Below, piece after piece: positions 57,833 to 64,000 of a DNA stretch of 64,000 nt. The notes beneath the pieces were generated by a model. It was not told the origin of the DNA. It worked only from the letters and a program-made list of their open reading frames with translations, and ran no database searches. Where the stretch lies: NCBI RefSeq assembly GCF_014873145.1, contig NZ_JADBEK010000001.1:8680001-8744000 (forward strand), given 5' to 3'. The position numbers were made by a program, and so were the translations under genes. Numbering within the stretch: the first letter of the stretch is position 1; every line of letters starts with the position of its first letter. This DNA is from Nonomuraea angiospora (GTDB lineage Bacteria; Actinomycetota; Actinomycetes; Streptosporangiales; Streptosporangiaceae).

Positions 57833-57868
57833 ACGGCTGTGGCCCTGAACCAGGCGCGCTGAACGGCT
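57811..57868 (+). repeat. Two-copy tandem repeat at the lipoprotein stop
   Basis: CGCCCTGAACCAGACGCCCT and following 8 bases (57811-57838) recur at 57841-57868 with 3 differences in 28, a 30-base period. Copy 1 includes the lipoprotein stop codon; copy 2 lies between that and the aspC stop. It looks like a recent duplication by slippage. Confidence 0.75.
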
Positions 57869-59075
57869 AGCGCGCCTCCGACAGCAGCTTGGCCATCCGG
57901 CTGACGCCCTCGACCAGGTCGTCGTCGCCCAGCGCGTAGGACAGGCGGAAGTAGCCCGGCGTGCCGAACGCCTCGCCCGGCACCACCGCCACCTCGGCCT
58001 CCTCCAGGATCAGCTCGGCCAGCTCGCCGGACGACTGCGGCCGCCGGCCGCGCAGCTCCTTGCCGATCAGGTCCTTGACCGACGGGTACGCGTAGAACGC
58101 CCCCTTCGGTTCCGGGCAGAACACGCCCGGGATCTCGTTGAGCATCCGGACCATCGTCTGGCGGCGCCGGTCGAACGCCGCGCGCATCTCCGCCACCGCC
58201 GACAGGTCGCCGGACACGGCGGCCAGCGCGGCCGCCTGGGAGACGTTGGCGACGTTGGAGGTGGCGTGGGACTGCAGGTTGGTGGCCGCCTTGACGACGT
58301 CGGAGGGGCCGATCAGCCAGCCCACGCGCCAGCCGGTCATCGCGTAGGTCTTGGCCACGCCGTTGAGGATCACGACCCGGTCGCCCAGCTCGGGCACGGC
58401 CGTGGCGATGCTGGTGAACTCGGCGCCGCCGTACACGAGGTGCTCGTAGATCTCGTCGGTGACGACCCACAGGCCGTGCTCGGCCGCCCAGCGGCCGATC
58501 GCCTCCGTCTGCTCGCGGGAGTAGACGGCGCCCGTCGGGTTGGACGGCGAGACGAACAGCAGGACCTTGGTCCGCTCGGTGCGTGCGGCCTCCAGCTGCT
58601 CGACGCTCGCCAGGTAGCCGGTGGACTCGTCGGTCACGACGTCGACCTGCACGCCGCCGGCCAGCTTGATCGCCTCGGGGTAGGTGGTCCAGTAGGGCGC
58701 CACGACCAGAACCTCGTCGCCCGGGTCGAGCAGCGTCGCGAACGCCTCGTAGACCGCCTGCTTGCCGCCGTTGGTGACCAGCACCTGCGACGCCTCGACC
58801 GCGTAGCCGGAGTCGCGCCGGGTCTTGTCGGCGATGGCCTGCTTGAGCTCGGGCAGCCCGCCCGCCGGCGTGTACTTGTGGAAGCGCGGCTCGCGGGCGG
58901 CCTGGACCGCCGCCTCGACGATGTAGCCGGGCGTCGGGAAGTCGGGCTCGCCCGCGCCGAAGCCGATGACGGGGCGCCCGGCGGCCTTCATCGCCTTGGC
59001 CTTGGCGTCCACGGCGAGCGTGGCGGACTCGGAAATGGCGGAGATTCTCGCGGAGACGCGGGGTCGGGTGGACAT
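57867..59075 (-). CDS. aspC: Aspartate aminotransferase (class I PLP)
   Basis: A 402-residue PLP enzyme. It has [30 protein letters not shown], the substrate-binding SNPTGAVY and the cofactor lysine in [18 protein letters not shown], plus the late [10 protein letters not shown]. This fits the prokaryotic AspC Ib group, which makes aspartate from oxaloacetate and may also use prephenate. ATG 59075 begins the family length; a longer frame would run through the tRNA gene. The tRNA-Trp lies 161 bases upstream, divergent. Conserved context with secE-nusG. Confidence 0.93.
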   Translation of the reverse strand: MSTRPRVSARISAISESATLAVDAKAKAMKAAGRPVIGFGAGEPDFPTPGYIVEAAVQAAREPRFHKYTPAGGLPELKQAIADKTRRDSGYAVEASQVLVTNGGKQAVYEAFATLLDPGDEVLVVAPYWTTYPEAIKLAGGVQVDVVTDESTGYLASVEQLEAARTERTKVLLFVSPSNPTGAVYSREQTEAIGRWAAEHGLWVVTDEIYEHLVYGGAEFTSIATAVPELGDRVVILNGVAKTYAMTGWRVGWLIGPSDVVKAATNLQSHATSNVANVSQAAALAAVSGDLSAVAEMRAAFDRRRQTMVRMLNEIPGVFCPEPKGAFYAYPSVKDLIGKELRGRRPQSSGELAELILEEAEVAVVPGEAFGTPGYFRLSYALGDDDLVEGVSRMAKLLSEAR

Positions 59076-59236
59076 GGTTCCATGGTCGCATGTGCGCAAT
59101 GACCTGGGCGATCGGGATTCGGTTCGACGTACCCGGCAATCACCCGTATGCTTTCGATCGGTCCTTCCGCACAGCATGTCGGCGAGCGGTTCGGTCCAGG
59201 CAGTGGGTCGATCAGGGTAGTCTGGTCTAGCGACAT

Positions 59237-59309
59237 AGGGCACTGGCGCAATTGGTAGCGCACCGGTCTCCAAAACCGGCGGTTGGGGGTTCGAGTCCCT
59301 CGTGCCCTG
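59237..59309 (+). tRNA. tRNA-Trp (anticodon CCA)
   Basis: Acceptor AGGGCAC pairs with GTGCCCT. The D arm GCGCAATTGGTAGCGC, the anticodon stem CCGGT with loop CTCCAAA (CCA), the T arm with TTCGAGT and the discriminator G are all in place. CCA is not encoded. Its position just before secE is the usual one in actinomycetes. Confidence 0.95.
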
Positions 59310-59388
59310 CGAGTGCGGTCCGCGCAATAATGGGCGTGTAAGCGCGCCGCAAAACTGCGTTGGATACGACAGATTTCAGGTGAGGACT

Positions 59389-59634
59389 GTGGCGATCGAC
59401 ACGCGCGGCGAGACCGCAGACAAGCCGAGTGGCGAGAAGAAGACGCGCACTTCGCCTGCCCTTTTCTATCGGCAGGTCGTCAACGAGCTCCGCAAGGTCA
59501 TCTGGCCGACACGCAAGGATCTCATCACCTACACCACGGTCGTTCTGGTATTCGTTCTGATCATGGTGGCGATCGTCTACGGGCTCGACAGCGCCCTGGG
59601 ATGGGCAGTCCTCAAGGTCTTCGGCGGCAGCTGA
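59389..59634 (+). CDS. secE: Preprotein translocase subunit SecE
   Basis: An 81-residue SecE with one helix near the C-terminus. The conserved [24 protein letters not shown] amphipathic segment precedes the helix ([17 protein letters not shown]). It stabilises SecY. GTG 59389 has GAGGAC ahead. 79 bases after tRNA-Trp, and nusG follows after 65 bases. Confidence 0.95.
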   Translation: MAIDTRGETADKPSGEKKTRTSPALFYRQVVNELRKVIWPTRKDLITYTTVVLVFVLIMVAIVYGLDSALGWAVLKVFGGS

Positions 59635-59699
59635 TCCAGGCCCCGCCGGTGACAGTGACGGAGTCGCCAGTTCGATACGACGAAAGAGGAAGAGTCACC

Positions 59700-60461
59700 G
59701 TGTCCGAGTCTTCAGTTCCGGCCGGCGAGTCCCGCGAGGAGTGGGACGACGAGCTGGAAGAGGCCACTGAGGAGTCCTCCGAGGAGGAGCTCCAGGAGGA
59801 GGCCGAGGTCGCGGAGGGCGACGAGGCAGCCGAGGCTTCCGACGTCGAGGACGAGACGGTTCTTCCCGACGTCGATCCCGTCGAAGAGTTCAAGAGCTCG
59901 CTGCGCGGCCTTCCCGGTGAGTGGTACGTCATCCACTCCTACGCCGGTTACGAGAATCGCGTGAAGTCCAACATCGAGAGCCGCAACGTGTCGCTCAACA
60001 TGGAGGACTACATCTACCAGGTCGAGGTGCCGACGCACACCGTCCAGGAGTTCAAGAGCGGCAAGAAGGTGCCGGTCAAGGAGCGCGTGCTGCCCGGCTA
60101 CGTGCTGGTGCGCATGGAGCTGACCGACGAGTCCTGGGCCGCCGTGCGTAACACGCCCGGTGTGACCGGCTTCGTCGGCCTGTCCAACAAGCCGAGCCCG
60201 CTCAGCCTCGACGAGGTCGCCAAGCTGCTGGCGCCCGAGCCGACCGAGGAGACCAAGAAGGCCACGGCCAAGGCGAGCGCCGGCCCTTCGGTCGAGTTCG
60301 AGATCGGCGAGTCCGTCACGGTCATGGACGGCCCGTTCGCCACGCTGCCCGCCTCGGTGAGCGAGATCAGCCCCGAGTCGCAGAAGCTCAAGGTGCTCGT
60401 CTCGATCTTCGGCCGCGAGACCCCGGTCGAGCTCTCGTTCAACCAGGTCTCGAAGATCTAG
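59700..60461 (+). CDS. nusG: Transcription termination/antitermination factor NusG
   Basis: A 253-residue NusG. An acidic N-terminal extension of about 75 residues ([18 protein letters not shown]) is typical of actinomycetes. The NGN domain reads [23 protein letters not shown] and [18 protein letters not shown], and the KOW motif is [24 protein letters not shown]. It contacts RNA polymerase and links to ribosomes or Rho. GTG 59700 is placed by AGAGGAAGAG upstream. Confidence 0.95.
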   Translation: MSESSVPAGESREEWDDELEEATEESSEEELQEEAEVAEGDEAAEASDVEDETVLPDVDPVEEFKSSLRGLPGEWYVIHSYAGYENRVKSNIESRNVSLNMEDYIYQVEVPTHTVQEFKSGKKVPVKERVLPGYVLVRMELTDESWAAVRNTPGVTGFVGLSNKPSPLSLDEVAKLLAPEPTEETKKATAKASAGPSVEFEIGESVTVMDGPFATLPASVSEISPESQKLKVLVSIFGRETPVELSFNQVSKI

Positions 60462-60490
60462 GACAATCACATACACTGAGACGTTCGGTC

Positions 60491-60551
60491 GGCCGCCTGA
60501 TCGCGAGGGCGGCCGCTGACGTGTCAGGGCTGCAATCCGTTGGCCCTGACA
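60491..60551 (+). promoter_or_regulatory. rplK leader hairpins
   Basis: Two stems lie in the 121-base leader. GGCCGCC pairs with GGCGGCC (60491-60514), and TGTCAGGGC pairs with GCCCTGACA (60532-60551). In many bacteria L1 represses rplK-rplA by binding a leader structure near the L11 start. These stems are candidates, but the specific L1 loop was not confirmed. Confidence 0.45.
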
Positions 60552-60582
60552 GGCATCGCAATCAGGACCCGGAGAAGGACAA

Positions 60583-61014
60583 ATGCCTCCGAAGAAGAAA
60601 ATCGCCGCTCTGGTGAAGGTCCAGCTCCCCGCTGGACAGGCCACCCCGGCGCCGCCGGTGGGTACCGCGCTCGGTCCCCACGGCGTCAACATCATGGACT
60701 TCGTCAAGCAGTACAACGCTGCGACGGAGGCCCAGCGGGGCAACATCATCCCCGTTGAGATCACCATTTTCGAAGACCGCAGCTTCACCTTCATCACGAA
60801 GACGCCGCCGGCGCCCGAGCTGATCAAGAAGGCCCTCGGTCTCGACAAGGGCAGCGCGGTCCCGCACCGCGACAAGGTGGGCAAGCTCAGCCGCGAGCAG
60901 CTGCGCAGCATCGCCGAGACGAAGATGCCCGACCTCAACGCCAACGACATCGAGGCGGCCGAGAAGATCATCGCCGGCACCGCCCGGTCGATGGGCATCA
61001 CCGTCGCCGAGTAA
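60583..61014 (+). CDS. rplK: 50S ribosomal protein L11
   Basis: A 143-residue L11: [31 protein letters not shown], the [17 protein letters not shown] linker, and the RNA-binding C-terminal [18 protein letters not shown]. It binds 23S rRNA at the GTPase centre. ATG 60583 follows GGAGAAGGAC. rplA follows after 60 bases. Confidence 0.97.
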   Translation: MPPKKKIAALVKVQLPAGQATPAPPVGTALGPHGVNIMDFVKQYNAATEAQRGNIIPVEITIFEDRSFTFITKTPPAPELIKKALGLDKGSAVPHRDKVGKLSREQLRSIAETKMPDLNANDIEAAEKIIAGTARSMGITVAE

Positions 61015-61074
61015 CACCCTTTCCCAGACATCGTGGGAGGGCCCTCGGGCCCGCGTACCACTAGGAGTTCAGCA

Positions 61075-61794
61075 ATGAAGCGCAGCAAGGCGCACAAAGA
61101 CGCGGCCGGCAAGGTCGACCGCGACAAGCTCTACACGCCCGTCGAGGCAGCGAAGCTGGCCAAGGAGACGTCGACCACCAAGTTCGACGCCACCGTCGAG
61201 GTCGCGCTGCGGCTGGGCGTCGACCCTCGTAAGGCCGACCAGATCGTGCGCGGCACGGTCAACCTCCCGCACGGCACCGGCAAGACCGCCCGGGTCCTGG
61301 TCTTCGCGACCGGTGAGCGTGCCGAGGCGGCCCGCGAGGCGGGCGCCGACATCGTCGGCGCCGACGAGCTGATCGACGAGATCTCCAAGGGCAACCGGCT
61401 CAACGAGTTCGACGCCGTGGTGGCCACGCCCGACCTGATGGGCAAGGTGGGTCGCCTGGGTCGCGTGCTCGGTCCGCGTGGTCTCATGCCCAACCCCAAG
61501 ACCGGCACGGTGACGCCCGACGTCGCCAAGGCCGTCACGGAGATCAAGGGCGGCAAGATCGAGTTCCGCACCGACCGCCAGGCCAACCTCCACTTCATCA
61601 TCGGCAAGACGTCGTTCCCCGAGCGCCAGCTCATCGAGAACTACGCCGCCGCCCTTGACGAGGTGCTGCGTCTCAAGCCGTCCGCGGCCAAGGGGCGCTA
61701 CCTGAAGAAGGTCACGTTCTCCACGACCATGGGCCCCGGCGTCCCGGTCGACCCGAACGTCACGCGCGGCCTCACCGCTGAGCTCGACGCTTAA
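61075..61794 (+). CDS. rplA: 50S ribosomal protein L1
   Basis: A 239-residue L1: [56 protein letters not shown] and the ending [15 protein letters not shown]. It forms the L1 stalk and can repress its own operon. AGGAG lies eight bases before ATG 61075. A clear intrinsic terminator follows 14 bases after the stop. Confidence 0.97.
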   Translation: MKRSKAHKDAAGKVDRDKLYTPVEAAKLAKETSTTKFDATVEVALRLGVDPRKADQIVRGTVNLPHGTGKTARVLVFATGERAEAAREAGADIVGADELIDEISKGNRLNEFDAVVATPDLMGKVGRLGRVLGPRGLMPNPKTGTVTPDVAKAVTEIKGGKIEFRTDRQANLHFIIGKTSFPERQLIENYAAALDEVLRLKPSAAKGRYLKKVTFSTTMGPGVPVDPNVTRGLTAELDA

Positions 61795-61808
61795 GCGTTC
61801 CTCTGATC

Positions 61809-61845
61809 GAGCCTCGCCCAGTTCCGGGCGGGGCTCTTTCTTTTT
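61809..61845 (+). terminator. Intrinsic terminator after rplA
   Basis: GAGCCTCGCCC pairs with GGGCGGGGCTC (one T-G pair) around a 6-base loop, followed by TTTCTTTTT. This is a textbook rho-independent terminator, so the rplJ region must have its own promoter. Confidence 0.92.
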
Positions 61846-62394
61846 CCCACGGCTGGCCGTGGCTGCCCGGGGCGGGCCGTGACCACCGTCCCGCCGTACG
61901 GAACCGCCTCCTTGCGGCGACGAGACCGGGCGCTCGGATCTGCGCCCTCTCGGAAGCCCACCACGACCCTCGCCTCCGTGATCACGGCCCCGCCCGCCGC
62001 CCGCCGCCGGCAGCGCTGTGCGCGCCCGCCTCACGGCGCCCGGCTCTCGCTTGGGGCTGCCTGCGCGCGAGGCTGAGGGCCGTTACGAGTCTCGCGATCA
62101 CGGCCCCACACCACCGCCCGAGCGCGGCCGTCTCGAAGCCGCCTGCAAGCCGCATCAGGGCGCCAGGCCCGGCGCGGGTGGCAGGCCGCCGTCACAGCCC
62201 TCGCCCTCGCGATCACGGTCCCAGCCGCCGCCCGAGCGCAGGCGACAGCGCCGTGCGCGGCCGCGTCAGGGCGTTCGGCCCCGCGCGGTGGACGTGGTGC
62301 GGATCCGGGGCCCGTCGTGCGTCCGAGGAGTCCGGGCGTGCGGGACCTGGGCTGAGTCGGATTGTGCAGGGAATGTGTGAGGGGTGTGGGGGAT
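61846..62394. other. Non-coding GC-rich region with degenerate tandem repeats
   Basis: About 550 bases between the rplA terminator and the lipoprotein promoter. No gene with coding signals is present. Most of it is made of three imperfect copies of a unit of about 115 bases, given separately, with a weaker fourth resemblance near 61881. The last 70 bases carry no repeat and run into the lipoprotein promoter region. Confidence 0.5.
61980..62325 (+). repeat. Three imperfect tandem repeats of about 115 bp
   Basis: Units begin with GATCACGG at 61980, 62096 and 62211 (spacings 116 and 115). Each then has a CCCGCCGCCC-like stretch and a block ending near TCAGGGCG or TCACGGCG. Units 1 and 3 are the most similar. 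The region is non-coding. It is likely an expanded and decayed minisatellite. Confidence 0.6.
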
Positions 62395-62455
62395 AACCCT
62401 GGGTTTTCCCTTATTTGTAAGGGGAAGTCGCTACGGCGATGCTACTTAAAAGTAG
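62395..62455 (+). promoter_or_regulatory. Cluster of small inverted repeats upstream of the lipoprotein
   Basis: Three palindromes lie within 61 bases: AACCC-T-GGGTT (62395-62405), CCCTTA-TTTG-TAAGGG (62408-62423) and CTACTT-AA-AAGTAG (62442-62455). The last overlaps AGTAGGG, the likely ribosome site, so folding could affect translation. The region is AT-richer than its flanks and should include the promoter. Confidence 0.45.
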
Positions 62456-62464
62456 GGTCAAGAC

Positions 62465-63286
62465 ATGCTGAAGCGCACGATAGGACTCACCGCGGCCGGT
62501 GCCGCGCTCGTCGTGGCGGCGGTCGCCGGTTGTGGATCGAACGCCCAGCCCATCCAGGTCAACCTGGCCGCCTCTGAGGTGCTCGCGCAGGCCGCGCAGA
62601 AGACGGCCGAGGTCAGCAGCTACACGGTCGACGCCGTGGTGAACGTCACCCACTCGCAGGAGGGCTCGGGCAAGGTGCAGGGGCGCATGCTCTACCAGAG
62701 CAAGCCCCAGCTCGCCGTGGACCTCACCCTGGACACCGTCGACATGGGCGGCAGGAGCCTGCCGGGCGGCGTGCGCGCCGTGCTGCAGGGCGACACCGTC
62801 TACGTCAAGGTGGAGGCGCTCAAGGACCTCGTGGGCGCGACCAAGCCCTGGATCAAGGTGCCGCTCAGCGAGATGGGCGACTCCTCGCAGGTGAACGACT
62901 ACCTGAGCAAGATCCAGCAGTTCGACCTGGGCAACGTGACCAAGCTCGTCACGGCTTCGAAGGACGTGAAGTCGGCCGGCAACGAGAGCGTCAACGGCAC
63001 GGACACCACGCACTACGCCGGCACGTTCCCGGTGGACGCGGCCGTGCAGCTGCTCCCCGCCGACCAGCAGGAGCAGGCGCGTACGAACCTGGCGGAGCTC
63101 AAGGACGTCAAGTTCGACATCTGGGTGGCCTCCGACGGCCTGCCGCGCAAGCTCGCGCTGAACGGCTCCAAGGAGGGCACCACGCTCGACGCCACCCTGC
63201 TCTTCAAGGGCTTCAACGAGCCGGTCACCATCGAGACCCCGCCCGCTGACCAGGTCGGAGACATCCCCAAGGGCACGACCAACTGA
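62465..63286 (+). CDS. LppX/LprG-like lipoprotein
   Basis: A 273-residue lipoprotein. The signal ends in lipobox VAGC. The mature region reads VLAQAAQKTAEVSSYTVDAVVN, GRMLYQSKPQLAVDLTLDTV, YVKVEALKDLVGATKPWIKV and TTHYAGTFPVDAAVQLLP, the pattern of the LppX/LprAFG family and relatives, which bind lipids or lipid-like ligands outside the membrane. It sits between rplA and rplJ, a position occupied by a lipoprotein in several actinomycetes. The specific ligand is unknown. Confidence 0.82.
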   Translation: MLKRTIGLTAAGAALVVAAVAGCGSNAQPIQVNLAASEVLAQAAQKTAEVSSYTVDAVVNVTHSQEGSGKVQGRMLYQSKPQLAVDLTLDTVDMGGRSLPGGVRAVLQGDTVYVKVEALKDLVGATKPWIKVPLSEMGDSSQVNDYLSKIQQFDLGNVTKLVTASKDVKSAGNESVNGTDTTHYAGTFPVDAAVQLLPADQQEQARTNLAELKDVKFDIWVASDGLPRKLALNGSKEGTTLDATLLFKGFNEPVTIETPPADQVGDIPKGTTN

Positions 63287-63289
63287 GAA

Positions 63290-63526
63290 CGATTTGGAAA
63301 CTCGGCGGCCAGGCCGTACTCTGGTCGTTGCCGAAGACCGCCGGTCGTCGTCAGGTGCCTCAATGCCTGGCGACCGAAGGATCCACATCATGTGGACGGC
63401 CCGCGCAGGTGTGATGCGAGTTTCCCACATGGTGTGACCCATGTGCGTGAGCCCCGTGTGCGCCCTGCGCCCGGGGCTGTTCTCATTTTCAGGGCCTTCG
63501 CCGGTGGCACATCTGGAAGGAGGCCC
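63290..63526 (+). promoter_or_regulatory. L10 leader region of rplJ
   Basis: A 237-base leader rich in pairing: AGCCCCG (63449-63455) with CGGGGCT (63471-63477), followed by GTTCTCATTTT. It occupies the place of the ribosomal L10 leader, where the L10-L12 complex binds to repress rplJ-rplL translation. The exact L10 kink-turn motif was not verified. GGAAGGAGG precedes the ATG. Confidence 0.55.
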
Positions 63527-64000
63527 ATGGCGAGGGCGGATAAGGCGACAGCGGTTGCCGAGCTCAAGAGTGAGTTCGAGGGCAGCGCTGCCGCCGTTCT
63601 GACCGAGTACCGCGGTCTCACCGTCGCGCAGCTCAAGGAGCTGCGTAAGTCTCTCGGTGAGAATGCGAAGTTCGCCGTGGCGAAGAACACCCTGACCAAG
63701 ATCGCGGCCACCGAGGCCGGTTTCTCTGGTCTGGATGACCTGCTCACCGGTCCGACCGCGATCGCCTTCGTCAACGGCGACGTTGTCGAGGCCGCCAAGG
63801 GTCTGCGTGACTTCGCCAAGGCCAATCCCCTTCTGGTGATCAAGGGCGGTGTCCTCGAGGGCAAGACGCTCGACGCCACCGAGATCACCAAGCTCGCCGA
63901 CCTCGAGTCCCGCGAGGTCCTCCTCGCGAAGCTTGCTGGCGCGCTCAAGGCGAAGCAGAGCGCTGCCGCTGCTGTGTTCGCCGCGCTGCCCACGCAGATG
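63527..64000 (+). CDS. rplJ: 50S ribosomal protein L10 (3' end outside window)
   Basis: 158 codons with no stop before the window end. The protein opens [20 protein letters not shown] and runs [48 protein letters not shown] and [20 protein letters not shown], so nearly all of L10 is present. It forms the base of the L12 stalk. ATG 63527 has GGAAGGAGG upstream. rplL is expected to follow. Confidence 0.97.
   Translation, partial: MARADKATAVAELKSEFEGSAAAVLTEYRGLTVAQLKELRKSLGENAKFAVAKNTLTKIAATEAGFSGLDDLLTGPTAIAFVNGDVVEAAKGLRDFAKANPLLVIKGGVLEGKTLDATEITKLADLESREVLLAKLAGALKAKQSAAAAVFAALPTQM

Overview
The window is high-GC actinobacterial DNA. Codons end mostly in G or C, GTG and TTG starts are frequent, and the right end carries the actinobacterial order adenosine deaminase - aspartate aminotransferase - tRNA-Trp - secE - nusG - rplK - rplA - lipoprotein - rplJ. 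Two class F-type sortases, SigE-family ECF sigma factors, an IdeR-type regulator, UdgX and a SpoIIE/PAS/GAF phosphatase fit a filamentous actinomycete. I infer the Streptosporangiaceae/Nonomuraea area, but the sequence alone does not prove a genus.

Layout. 1-6.5 kb is a patchy accessory-like stretch: a truncated membrane protein, a hydrolase, an FAD oxidoreductase, a methyltransferase, a chloramphenicol phosphotransferase-like kinase and a serine hydrolase. Gene fragments and a 103-bp direct repeat lie 1.6 kb apart among them. 6.5-14.4 kb is mostly minus strand: a P450 behind a TetR gene with a double palindromic operator, a cholesterol oxidase operon, a methyltransferase, and a cluster holding a ClpX-type zinc finger protein. 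14.7-19.6 kb holds a glycosyltransferase, a CbiMN-Q-O cobalt/nickel importer and a STAS protein. 19.6-24.1 kb holds two beta-oxidation type enzymes, a rhomboid protease, a YqhA-like protein, a BlaI-type regulator and serC.

24.3-26.8 kb encodes an 861-residue fusion that I consider the most unusual gene here. A degenerate P-loop-like cytosolic region is interrupted by a membrane hairpin, and a third helix leads to an extracellular type I periplasmic-binding domain. 26.9-36.8 kb is conserved housekeeping and regulation: citrate synthase, pdxH, an MFS transporter, UdgX, an IdeR-type regulator, the SpoIIE phosphatase, MarR-like regulators and an acyl-CoA dehydrogenase. 37-41.4 kb carries two back-to-back pairs of surface protein plus class F-type sortase. 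42-48.8 kb holds a thiolase, a small proline-rich basic ORF, a membrane serine hydrolase, an Lrp/permease pair and a large acyl-CoA dehydrogenase. 48.8-52.1 kb is a sugar ABC importer behind a pair of operators resembling DasR sites. 52-57.8 kb has two ECF sigma modules flanking adenosine deaminase. 57.9-64 kb is the secE-nusG-ribosomal protein block, cut off inside rplJ.

Regulatory reading. A GAA-N5-TTC palindrome in a similar context sits upstream of three fatty-acid degradation genes: the SDR/enoyl-CoA hydratase pair, the thiolase and the first acyl-CoA dehydrogenase. That suggests one shared regulator. No CRISPR array, rRNA, intact insertion sequence or prophage was seen.
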